A DNA stretch of 35,592 nt from a virus. This document shows, piece by piece, positions 7,819-16,600 of this stretch. The notes beneath the pieces are model-generated. The model was given only the letters and a program-made list of their open reading frames with translations. It did no database searches and had not been told where the DNA came from. Position 1 is the first letter of the stretch, and every line of letters starts with the position of its first letter. Location: positions 1 through 35,592 of the IMG/VR virus record IMGVR_UViG_3300030329_004172; one strand, 5' to 3'. The position numbers were made by a program, and so were the translations under genes.

Positions 7819-9039
7819 ATGGCAAAAACCAAAAAAGAAGAGGTGGCTCAAGAAGCTAAACCTCAAGAACAACCTAAAGAAAACGTTACTAAGGTTGATC
7901 TAAGTAAATTTGAAAGTAAAGACGACGATAATGTTGTCAAAGTAGATTTAAGTAAAACACAAAAAACAGAAGAAGATGCCGTTCAGAAGCAAAGCACAGA
8001 TGAGGTTCCTGTTCGCGACGAATCCGAAACTAGCGAAAAAGTGGTCGAAGAAGTCGTCGAAGAAACAGATAAAAAACCTACCGAACAAAAAGAAGAAAAA
8101 AAGGAAGAAGTAGTTTTAGAAGAAATTACAAGTGAAGAGGTTGAAGAAAAAGTAGAAGAGTTAGAAGAAAAAATAGAAGAAGCTGTAGAAAAGGCAGAAA
8201 CCGAAGGAAAACCTTTACCAGAAAACATAGAAAAGCTGATGAAGTTTATGGAAGAAACTGGTGGTGATTTACAAGACTACGTAAGATTAAATCAAGATTA
8301 TAGCAAGTTAGATGATAAACAAATTGTTTACGAACATTACAAACAAACAAAACCTCATTTAACTAACGAAGAAATAAACTTTCTTATAGAAGATTCTTTT
8401 TCGTACGATGAAGAAATAGACGAAGAAAGAGACATTAAAAGAAAAAAACTAGCGTATAAAGAGCAAGTTGCCAGCGCTAGGGCCTATTTAGACGGGCAAA
8501 AGTCTACGTACTATGAAGAAATTAAAGCTGGTTCAAAGCTTACGCCTGAACAACAAAAAGCTATTGATTTTTTCAACAGGTACAACAAAGAGTCTGAAGA
8601 GACAAACAAAGTTGTAAAACAAAATCAAAACGTTTTTAATAAAAAAACTAACGATTTATTTAATGCTAATTTTAAAGGTTTTGAATATAACGTTGGTGAT
8701 AAAAAGTTTAGGTTTAACGTGAAAAACTCACAAGATGTAAAGGAAGCTCAAAGTGATCTTAACAAGTTCGTCTCAAAGTTTGTTGACGAAAACAAAACTT
8801 TAAAAGATGCTAAAGGCTACCACAAGTCTTTGTTTACGGCTATGAACGCTGACGCTATAGCAAAACATTTCTACGAGCAAGGTAAAGCAGATGCTTTAAA
8901 AGACAGCATAGCTAAATCTAAAAACATAGACATGAACCCTAGGCAGTCTCATGGAGAGATAAATGCTGGTGGTGTAAAAGTTAGAGTGTTAGGCGATACA
9001 TCTTCAGATTTTAAATTTAAAATCAAAAACAATAAATAA
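7819..9039 (+). CDS. Capsid assembly scaffolding-type protein
   Basis: A 406-residue, strongly charged protein between portal and major capsid, the usual place of a scaffold. The first 140 residues are almost entirely E, K, D, V and T, with a short duplicated element (TKVDLSKF and VKVDLSKT) and long Glu-rich helices (EEVEEKVEELEEKIEEAVEK). The middle (about 140-260) is helical, with LQDYVRLNQDYSKLDD and LTNEEINFLIEDSF. A region around 280-300 holds GFEYNVGDKKFRFNVKN. The C-terminus is basic (FKFKIKNNK), as expected for a scaffold's capsid-contact tail. Scaffolds guide shell curvature and then leave the procapsid. No protease fold is visible in it. The assignment rests on composition and place. 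Confidence 0.75.
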   Translation: MAKTKKEEVAQEAKPQEQPKENVTKVDLSKFESKDDDNVVKVDLSKTQKTEEDAVQKQSTDEVPVRDESETSEKVVEEVVEETDKKPTEQKEEKKEEVVLEEITSEEVEEKVEELEEKIEEAVEKAETEGKPLPENIEKLMKFMEETGGDLQDYVRLNQDYSKLDDKQIVYEHYKQTKPHLTNEEINFLIEDSFSYDEEIDEERDIKRKKLAYKEQVASARAYLDGQKSTYYEEIKAGSKLTPEQQKAIDFFNRYNKESEETNKVVKQNQNVFNKKTNDLFNANFKGFEYNVGDKKFRFNVKNSQDVKEAQSDLNKFVSKFVDENKTLKDAKGYHKSLFTAMNADAIAKHFYEQGKADALKDSIAKSKNIDMNPRQSHGEINAGGVKVRVLGDTSSDFKFKIKNNK

Positions 9040-9058
9040 CAATTAAAAATTTAAAATT

Positions 9059-10576
9059 ATGGCAATAACTGCAGGAGGTAGTTTAAATAGTGTGCCTTCT
9101 CCACAGAAGCAAGCACTAAATAATAACTACATCGATTTTACGTCAACAGGTTCGAATAGTGCGAACTGGGGACAACAATACCTGCCTGACTTAATGGAAA
9201 AAGAAGCTGAAGTGTTCGGTACAAGAACTATTTCTGGTTTCTTATCACAAGTTGGTGCAGAAGAAGCTATGACATCTGATCAAGTTGTTTGGTCTGAACA
9301 AGGTAGATTACACTTAGCTTACACATGCTCTATGATTGACGCTGACCAAGGAATTGGTGGTGATAATCCGGGTTGTGAAATTGAAATATTACTAGATATG
9401 GATGGTCAAGATCCAGGAACTAACCACGGTATACGTGTAAACGATACTGTAATCGTTGCTGGTGGAACTGGTCAAACTTTCAAAGGTATCGTAACACAAG
9501 CGTCTGCTGGTTCAACTAACATAGAGGTTGTTCCTTATGATGCTAATGACTCTGTCATTGCTGATGGTACTGACAACTGTACTATTATGGTTTACGGTTC
9601 TGAGTTTGAAAAAGGTAGATCTTACTTAACAGCAGATGGTTATACTGATGCTGGTGCTTATGGTACAGCTACTGATCAAAGAGGAGCTAACGAACCTAAG
9701 TTTCAAACTTTTACTAACAAACCAATTATCTTAAAAGATTACTACGAAGTATCAGGTTCTGACGCTTCTAGAATTGGTTGGGTTGAAGTTACTTCTGAAG
9801 GTGGTGCTTCTGGGTACTTATGGTACTTAAAAGCTGAAGCTGACACAAGAGCTAGATTTACTGATTATTTAGAAATGGCAATGATTGAAGGTGTTAAAGC
9901 TTCAGGAACAAACGACGCTGATTTAATTCTTGGTGGTAACGGTAACGAAACTGGTACTGAAGGTTTATTTTCTGCTATTGAAACTAGAGGTAACTTAACT
10001 TCTGGTATTACAGGTGTTAACGCTGCTACTGATTTAGCTGAATTTGACGCAATACTTGCTGAATTTGACAAGCAAGGTGCTATTGAAGAAAACATGATGT
10101 TTGTTAATAGAACTACTAGTTTAGCTATGGACGACATGTTAGCTTCTATGAATTCTTATGGAGCTGGTGGTACTTCTTACGGAGTATTTAACAACTCTGA
10201 AGACATGGCACTTAACTTAGGTTTCTCTGGTTTTAGAAGAGGTTCTTACGACTTCTATAAATCTGACTTTAGATACTTAAACGATTTTGCTACTAGAGGA
10301 GCTATAAACGCTGTTGCTGGTGCAAGCGCTATCAGAGGGGTTATTATCCCAGCTGGTACGTCTTCAGTTTATGATCAACAAGTTGGTGCTAGTATGAGAC
10401 GTCCTTTCTTACATGTAAGGTATAGAGCTTCTCAAACAGATGACAGAAGATTCAAAACTTGGGTTACAGGTTCTGTTGGTGCTGCTACATCTGCTTTAGA
10501 TGCAATGCAAATTCACATGTTATCAGAAAGATGCTTAATCGTACAAGGTGCGAACAACTTTATGTTAATGAAGTAA
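9059..10576 (+). CDS. Major capsid protein
   Basis: A 505-residue protein following the scaffold. Codon use looks cleaner and more uniform (many GGT, GCT, ACT), as expected for the most highly expressed gene. After a flexible start comes a helix with WGQQYLPDLMEKEAEVFGTR, then GFLSQVGAEEAMTSDQVVWS, a pattern seen at the N-arm of marine phage HK97-fold capsid proteins. The centre carries beta-rich segments (GIRVNDTVIVAGGTGQTF), a spine-like helix around ARFTDYLEMAMIEGVKAS, and the C-terminal half ends in MQIHMLSERCLIVQGANNFM. The gene is followed at once by a strong terminator, which fits a separately dosed late transcript. The N-terminal Lys/Arg processing site, if any, is not evident. Confidence 0.85.
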   Translation: MAITAGGSLNSVPSPQKQALNNNYIDFTSTGSNSANWGQQYLPDLMEKEAEVFGTRTISGFLSQVGAEEAMTSDQVVWSEQGRLHLAYTCSMIDADQGIGGDNPGCEIEILLDMDGQDPGTNHGIRVNDTVIVAGGTGQTFKGIVTQASAGSTNIEVVPYDANDSVIADGTDNCTIMVYGSEFEKGRSYLTADGYTDAGAYGTATDQRGANEPKFQTFTNKPIILKDYYEVSGSDASRIGWVEVTSEGGASGYLWYLKAEADTRARFTDYLEMAMIEGVKASGTNDADLILGGNGNETGTEGLFSAIETRGNLTSGITGVNAATDLAEFDAILAEFDKQGAIEENMMFVNRTTSLAMDDMLASMNSYGAGGTSYGVFNNSEDMALNLGFSGFRRGSYDFYKSDFRYLNDFATRGAINAVAGASAIRGVIIPAGTSSVYDQQVGASMRRPFLHVRYRASQTDDRRFKTWVTGSVGAATSALDAMQIHMLSERCLIVQGANNFMLMK

Positions 10577-10591
10577 GCATTTAACTTAGAT

Positions 10592-10639
10592 AAAAAGGGC
10601 GTCATGCATGTAAACGCTCTACGCCCTTTTTATTTTTTT
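10592..10639 (+). terminator. Intrinsic terminator after the major capsid gene
   Basis: An 11-base-pair perfect stem, AAAAAGGGCGT (10592-10602) with ACGCCCTTTTT (10621-10631), encloses an 18-base loop and is followed by ATTTTTTTA. The A-run on the left arm means the reverse transcript would also end in U, but no reverse genes exist here. It lies 16 bases after the capsid stop and is the clearest transcription signal in the window. Confidence 0.85.
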
Positions 10640-10663
10640 ATTAATTTTATTATATATTATATT
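10640..10663 (+). promoter_or_regulatory. A/T-only leader repeating the scaffold leader
   Basis: Directly after the terminator T-run, the sequence is purely A/T and ends in TATATTATATTATG including the start codon at 10664. This is the same 14 bases as before the scaffold gene. Since transcription should mostly stop just upstream, a promoter could lie here, but I see no recognisable Bacteroidota -33/-7 pair (TTTG / TAnnTTTG). It may serve only as a translation leader. Confidence 0.35.
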
Positions 10664-11503
10664 ATGGAAAAGAAAAAAGAAACAAAAAAAAAGGTAGAGG
10701 TACCTGTTGTTGAAACACCAGTTGTTGAAGCAACAAAACCTAAAAAAGTTGAACTTAAAAAAGTTGAACCTAAAAAAACTGATTGGGAAATAAAAAATAG
10801 AGTTTACTATTTAAAAGGAAACAAAAAACCGCTTAGTAGATCTATAAGAGCTTCTAATATTTATTATTTTGACGAAGAAAAAGGCTATGAAAGAGAGTTA
10901 AAATACTGTGTAAATCAAAAAACTCCTTTTGTTGACGAAATGAAAGGCGATCAAAGATTAGAACACGTTGTTTTTAGAAACGGTGCTTTGTATGTAGAAA
11001 AAGAAAAAACTACACTACAAAAGCTTTTATCCTTATATCATCCACATAGAGACAAACTTTATTATGAATATAATCCAGTTAAAGAAGCTAGTGATGAAAT
11101 ACAAGATTTAGAATTAGAGGCAGATGCTATTTTAGCAGCTAGAGATATGAATATTGAAATGGCTGAAGCGATAATGCGTGTAGAGATCGGCTCTAAAGTA
11201 TCTAAAATGAGTTCTAAGGAGCTTAAAAGAGATTTATTAATATTCGCTAGAAAAAATCCTGTTTTGTTTTTAGAGTTATCTAAAGATGACAATGTTCAAC
11301 TTAGAAACTTTGGTATTAAAGCTACTGAGTTTAAAATTATTAAATTATCAAAAGATCAAAGACATTTTTTATGGGGATCTAATGATAGAAAAATAATGAC
11401 AGTTCCTTTTGACGAGCATCCATATACTGCTTTAGCGCATTGGTTTAAAACTGATGAAGGTATGGAAATTTACAAAAATATTGAAAAAAGATTAAATAAT
11501 TAA
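10664..11503 (+). CDS. Conserved phage protein downstream of capsid, unknown function
   Basis: I choose the ATG at 10664 (279 residues). An upstream in-frame ATG at 10604 lies inside the terminator loop and would add a hydrophobic artefact encoded by the T-run. The N-terminus is Lys/Glu/Val-rich and repetitive (PVVETPVVEA; KKVELKKVEPKK), probably disordered. The ordered part follows from about residue 35 (WEIKNRVYYLKGNKKPLSRS), with LKRDLLIFARKNPVLFLELS, DDNVQLRNFGIKATEFKII and a C-terminal DEHPYTALAHWFKTDEGM. This looks like a conserved neck-region protein of marine phages. I know no function, and its place between capsid and adaptors suggests a head-completion or connector role. Confidence 0.65.
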   Translation: MEKKKETKKKVEVPVVETPVVEATKPKKVELKKVEPKKTDWEIKNRVYYLKGNKKPLSRSIRASNIYYFDEEKGYERELKYCVNQKTPFVDEMKGDQRLEHVVFRNGALYVEKEKTTLQKLLSLYHPHRDKLYYEYNPVKEASDEIQDLELEADAILAARDMNIEMAEAIMRVEIGSKVSKMSSKELKRDLLIFARKNPVLFLELSKDDNVQLRNFGIKATEFKIIKLSKDQRHFLWGSNDRKIMTVPFDEHPYTALAHWFKTDEGMEIYKNIEKRLNN

Positions 11504-11520
11504 TCACACCGTAGTGGTAT

Positions 11521-11536
11521 TCGCCCTTCGGGGCGA
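11521..11536 (+). other. RNA hairpin with cUUCGg tetraloop between genes
   Basis: TCGCCC (11521-11526), TTCG loop, GGGCGA (11531-11536) forms a 6-bp, GC-rich stem with the exceptionally stable cUUCGg tetraloop, in otherwise A/T-rich surroundings. No T-run follows, so it is not a standard terminator. It could protect or separate RNA ends upstream of the neck genes, or act as a weak pause site. Confidence 0.6.
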
Positions 11537-11562
11537 TTACTAACTACAATTAAAAACAAATT

Positions 11563-12258
11563 ATGGTATCAGTAAACACAGTGTATCAAACAGTATTAGC
11601 GCTAGCTAATAAAGAACAAAGAGGCTACATAACTCCACAAGAGTTTAATTTACATGCTAACCACGCTCAGCTAGACATATTTGAGCAATACTTTTATGAT
11701 TTAAATCAATTTAAAAGAGTACCAGGTAACCAAAGCAGTTATGCTGATATGACAGATTTAATAGAAGACAAAATACAAGTGTTTAAAAGAGGTGAAGATA
11801 ATATTACTAATGGCGTGAACTTAAGCGCTTTAAGCACAGATCTGTACAGAATATCAGGTGTTACTTACGACACTGATAGTGGTGTTAAAGTTTTAGAAAG
11901 AATAAAATACGAAGATTATCGTAAAATAAACCAAGCGCCTTTAACTAAACCTACAGCTAGTAGACCTGTATATTGGATAAAAAATGAAAAAATATTTTTT
12001 GCTCCTGATTTAGGTACATTTCAAATACGTTATATAGTTAAACCAACACCTCCTAAATGGACATACATTGTTGTTAATGAAAAACCTTTATACAATCACG
12101 GTGCTAGTGACAGAAACGATTTTGAGTTACACCCATCAGAACAAACAACTCTTATAATAAAAATTCTAAAATTATCTGGTGTTACTATAAAAGATAACAA
12201 TTTAGTTTCAATAGCAGCACAAGAAGAAGTAAAAAATATTCAACAAGAAAAATCATAA
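11563..12258 (+). CDS. Head-tail adaptor / ring-type neck protein 1
   Basis: A 231-residue protein starting with VNTVYQTVLALANKEQRGYI, then TPQEFNLHANHAQLDIFEQY. This is the start of a helical adaptor of the type that sits below the portal in podoviruses and crAss-like phages. A central beta part (YRISGVTYDTDSGVKVLERI, VYWIKNEKIFFAP and FQIRYIVKPTPPKW) is followed by a helix with HPSEQTTLIIKILKLSGVTI and a polar tail. The pairing with the next gene, which ends in a similar helical region, and their place before the nozzle protein support a neck role. The assignment comes from pattern and order; I cannot tell which ring it is. Confidence 0.65.
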   Translation: MVSVNTVYQTVLALANKEQRGYITPQEFNLHANHAQLDIFEQYFYDLNQFKRVPGNQSSYADMTDLIEDKIQVFKRGEDNITNGVNLSALSTDLYRISGVTYDTDSGVKVLERIKYEDYRKINQAPLTKPTASRPVYWIKNEKIFFAPDLGTFQIRYIVKPTPPKWTYIVVNEKPLYNHGASDRNDFELHPSEQTTLIIKILKLSGVTIKDNNLVSIAAQEEVKNIQQEKS

Positions 12259-12262
12259 ATAA

Positions 12263-13600
12263 ATGGGATTATTAGACGGTACAAATCAACAAGAATATTA
12301 CACAGGAAACGACTTTGGCGGTTATCAGTTTGTTTCTTTAGAAGACATCATAAATCAGTTTATGATTATTTATGTTGGAGAAGATAAATTAATATCTAGA
12401 GCTAGAAGATTAGATGTTGCTTTTCACGCTCAAAGAGCCTTAGCTGAATTATCATTTGACACTTTTAAATGCACTAAATCGCAAGAAATAACATTGCCTG
12501 ATTCTTTAACTATGATGCTACCGCAAGACTACGTTAACTACATAAGTTTATCTTGGTTAGATGATTCAGGTATACAACACACTTTATATCCAACTAGCAA
12601 AACATCAAATCCAACACCTATATTACAAAACGATGATGGAGATTATGCTTTAACAGCTGTTGGTACTTTAGTAGATGGTTCTAGCAGTATAACTTTAAAC
12701 AGCGAGTATAAAAATGTTTTAGTTGGTATGTTAGTGTCTAGTCCTAATATACCTGCTGGATCTATAGTTGCTAGTACAGCTAACGCTAGTAGTATTACAA
12801 CTATAACAATTACTGATGCTAACGGCACAGACGCTTTAGCTACTTATTCTGGTGATGAAACTTTAACGTTTACACCACAAGATGATTCTTTAATAATAGA
12901 AGAAGAGTCTGCTTTTATTTTAGAAAATGCAACTTGGTCTGTAAATGAAGATAAAATAACTCAATCACCAAATACAGGCGTTTCAGATATTAAAGTTGGC
13001 ATGTTGGTTTCTCACAAAGATTTTCCGCAAGGCACAACTGTTGTTGATGTTAACGGCGCTGTTATTACTACTTCCAGCGCGGCTACATTAGCTTCTACTA
13101 GTACTACTAACGAAGTAACTTTTGTTTCAGCCAACGGTAACTCTACCACTTGGAACACTTACAAGGGTGCAACGCCAGCAGAAAATCAAAAAGATGATTT
13201 TAACTATGATGACGATAACTACGATTTAAACATAGGTCAAAGATACGGTATACACCCGCAACACGCTCAAATAAATGGTTCTTTTTATATAGATGAAATT
13301 AGAGGAAAAATAAACTTTTCATCTAATATTTCTGGAAAAAATGTAATATTAAAATATATAAGTGACAGTTTAGGTACTGATGATGAAATGAAAGTTCATA
13401 AATTTGCTGAAGACGCCATGTACAAACACATACTATGCGATGTTATGTCTGCTAGAAGAGGTGTTTCATTTGGTGCTTTAAGACAATACAAGAAAGACAA
13501 GTTTGCTGCTGTTAGAAAAGCTAAATTAAGATTATCAAATATTAAAATAGAAGAAATAACTCAAATACTTAGAGGCAAATCTAAGTGGATAAAACACTAA
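12263..13600 (+). CDS. Neck/adaptor protein 2 with inserted beta modules
   Basis: A 445-residue protein four bases after adaptor 1. The ends form the core: the N-terminal helices carry VSLEDIINQFMIIYVGEDKL and ARRLDVAFHAQRALAELSFD, followed by LPQDYVNYISLSWLDDSG. The C-terminal part has GSFYIDEIRGKINFS, VILKYISDSLG and the helix VHKFAEDAMYKHILCDVMS. This is the gp11-like arrangement of short-tail adaptors. Between about residues 135 and 310 two beta modules are inserted, each with a VGMLVS...(I/F)P.G(S/T).V motif at residues 154 and 245, about 91 residues apart. A similar module occurs in the 472-residue protein at 21945. The insert probably projects from the neck. The adaptor role is inferred from fold pattern and position. 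Confidence 0.65.
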   Translation: MGLLDGTNQQEYYTGNDFGGYQFVSLEDIINQFMIIYVGEDKLISRARRLDVAFHAQRALAELSFDTFKCTKSQEITLPDSLTMMLPQDYVNYISLSWLDDSGIQHTLYPTSKTSNPTPILQNDDGDYALTAVGTLVDGSSSITLNSEYKNVLVGMLVSSPNIPAGSIVASTANASSITTITITDANGTDALATYSGDETLTFTPQDDSLIIEEESAFILENATWSVNEDKITQSPNTGVSDIKVGMLVSHKDFPQGTTVVDVNGAVITTSSAATLASTSTTNEVTFVSANGNSTTWNTYKGATPAENQKDDFNYDDDNYDLNIGQRYGIHPQHAQINGSFYIDEIRGKINFSSNISGKNVILKYISDSLGTDDEMKVHKFAEDAMYKHILCDVMSARRGVSFGALRQYKKDKFAAVRKAKLRLSNIKIEEITQILRGKSKWIKH

Positions 13601-13603
13601 AAT

Positions 13604-16600
13604 ATGCCAGAAATTAAAAACAGTTTCACTCAAGGTAGAATGAATAAAGACTTTGATGAGAGACTTATACCTAACGGACAATATAGAGACGCTCTAAATA
13701 TACAAGTTTCAACATCTGAAGAGTCAAATATTGGAACAGTGCAAAATATATTGGGTAACGAAAGAGTTGAAAATTTAATTCCTGCTTCTGAAAATTATAA
13801 ATGTATCGGTAGTATCGCCGACGAAAAAAACAATAAATTATACTGGTTTGTAACTAAAAAAAGCGCACCTAGAGTTGACGCTATAGTTGAATATAGAAAA
13901 GGTTTTGATGCTAAGCTTGTTTTGGTTGACAATAAAGCAGGTACAGTTGATGCAATATTAAAGTTTCCTGATAATATAATAACAGGTATAAACTTAATAG
14001 AAGACATGTTGTTTTGGACAGACAACATAAACGAACCTAGAAAAATAAACATAGAAAGATGTAAACAAGGAACTAGCGGTACATTAAACAACCCAGTACA
14101 CACAAAGTTGTTTGTTAACGGTGCTATAGTTCAAGAAAACAACACAGATGTTGATTTAACAGAAGATCATATTACTGTTATTAAAAAAAGACCTACTAAG
14201 GCTCCTACTGTAAATGTAAACACGGTTTCTGGTGATGTTGAAGATCCTTTATTTGAAAAAACTTTTTCAAGGTTTGCTATAAGATATAAATACGAAGATA
14301 ACGAGTACTCTGCTTTTAGTCCTTTTACTGATATAGTTTTTAGTGCTAAATATAAAGAAGGTTACGATAAAGATAATTCTTTTTCTATAGAAGAGCCATA
14401 CAATACAGCCATGCTTAACAGTATAAAATCTATAGAGCTAAGCGATTTTGTCGCACCTGATATACCTAAAGATGTTGTTCAAGTGGATATACTTTATAAA
14501 AAAGAAGATTCACCTATAGTTTACTCTATAGCTAGTATAAAAAGCACCGACGATGAATTTACAGATGATGGTTCTTCATCTGCTTCTAATTTTAAAGGAA
14601 AATATACAGTAGAAAAAGAAAACATTTATGCTGCTGTTCCAGAATCACAACTGTTAAGGCCTTGGGATAATGTACCTAGAAACGCTTTAGCTCAAGAAAT
14701 AACTGGAAGCAGATTAATATACGGTAACTATATTCAAAACTATGATTTAGGTGTAGATGAAAACAACAATGTTATAACACCTTCGCTAGATGCTGGTTTT
14801 GGTTTAAGAAATAATAATGATAATTTTTACGATGCAGGTTTACCTTCGTTAAAATCGCAAAGAAACTACCAGCTAGGTGTTGTGTTTGGCGATAAATACG
14901 GCAGAGAAACACCTGTTTTTTCTTCTACAGATTCAGCTATACGTATACCTTGGGAAGATTCAAATTTAGGTAAATGTGCTAGTACTTCTTTACAGCTTCA
15001 GGCTAATCTTACCTCAAGTGTTCCAGCTTGGGCAGACTACTATAAATTTTACGTAAAAGAAACTTCAGGCGAGTATTACAACTTGGTCATGGATAAAGCT
15101 TATGTACCTACTTCGGATATAGATGAAGAAGAAGAGTATGGCCATATTTGGATGTCTTTTCCTTCTTCTGATAGAAACAAAATAACGGAAGAAGATTTTT
15201 TAATATTAAAAAAGAAAATAGGTGTAGGTGAGCAGCAAATACAAACTGATAATAAATACAAAATTATTGATGTAGCTAATAATGCACCTGATTCTATAAA
15301 ATACAAATACGTTGGATTAGGATCAGTGTCTAACACTGACGGTAGTGACACTACACAGTTAACAGATGATATTTTAACTGAATCAGCTAACAGAATAGAT
15401 AAACAAGTAGACACTTTAATTGTAGATAAAACAAACTGGGAAACAGAAACTAGCGCTGAAATTTTTTCTAATATTCAAGACACTTATGTTTCTTGGGTTA
15501 AAACAACAGGTACGGCACCTAATAAAATAACACAAGCTTCAAAAAGATATAAAATAGCTTCACAAAAAACAGGTACATATGATTTCAAACTAGAAGAAAA
15601 AATATCTGAAAAAGACGCCGCTCTAGCTGCGCACGCTACAGACTCTACTTTACTTGATGCTGATATAACTTTTAAAATAGAAAGAAAACAGTTAAAAGAC
15701 ATGGACGAGTTTTCAGGTAGATTTTTTGTTAAAGTTGTGGCTGATGATACTGTAAATTCAAATATAGAAAATAGTGTAACTACAGAGTTGTTAGATAATC
15801 ATGTTGTTGTTGCTCAAAGAGACACTTTTTGGTTTGCTGATACTAGAGCTACAACAGCTAACGATGAAGATACTGGTATAGTTAATTCTTTAGGTTTAGG
15901 AACTATACCTACTGGTACCGATGCTATTACCGCTAAAAACGGTGCTGTAACGCCTTTAACTAACACAGCTACAGCTTGGGGAACTTTAGAAACTTATGTA
16001 AACAATAAGTTTTTTATAGATAGCATGTATTTTTGTGCTGGACAAAATTCACCTAACAATTACGCTAGAGACGCTGGTAGTATTTTCAGAGGAACAACTA
16101 ATCAATACGCGGGTATAGAGTGGACTAATAGAATACAAGAATTTTCTGCTTCTAACGACGCTTACGCTCAAGGTATAAATTCTGGTGGTCATAGATGGTG
16201 GCCATTTGATTTTGACGACAACAACGCGGCAATACCTCACACAAGCGTTATTGTAACTAACGAAGATCCAACTGTAAACATTAACGGTATGGATGGTTTT
16301 GTTAAAACCTCTGAAGGTTCACCACTTGTTAGTGACGATGGTTTTAAAAGATGGAGAAAAGAAGGGCCTTTAGCTACGGTTGGTTTTCCTAACGCTGATT
16401 ATTCTTTTGATGAAACATACGGGCCTAATGATGGTAGAGAAAGGTATTTTATACATTTATCGTTTTTAGCACCAGGTGCTGATTTAGTTCCTGACGCTAT
16501 AGATATAGATGGTGCTACTTTAAAAGGTAACAGTAGTTTAGCTGTACACTTACAAGGTATTTGGGGAGGTGGTGTATTTTGTAACGAAACAGGTACTAAA

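Noticed and set aside
10604-10663. Upstream in-frame ATG giving the 10664 gene 20 extra residues
   Set aside because: The extension lies in the terminator loop and T-run, encodes an artificial hydrophobic stretch, and the ATG at 10664 has the usual A/T leader.
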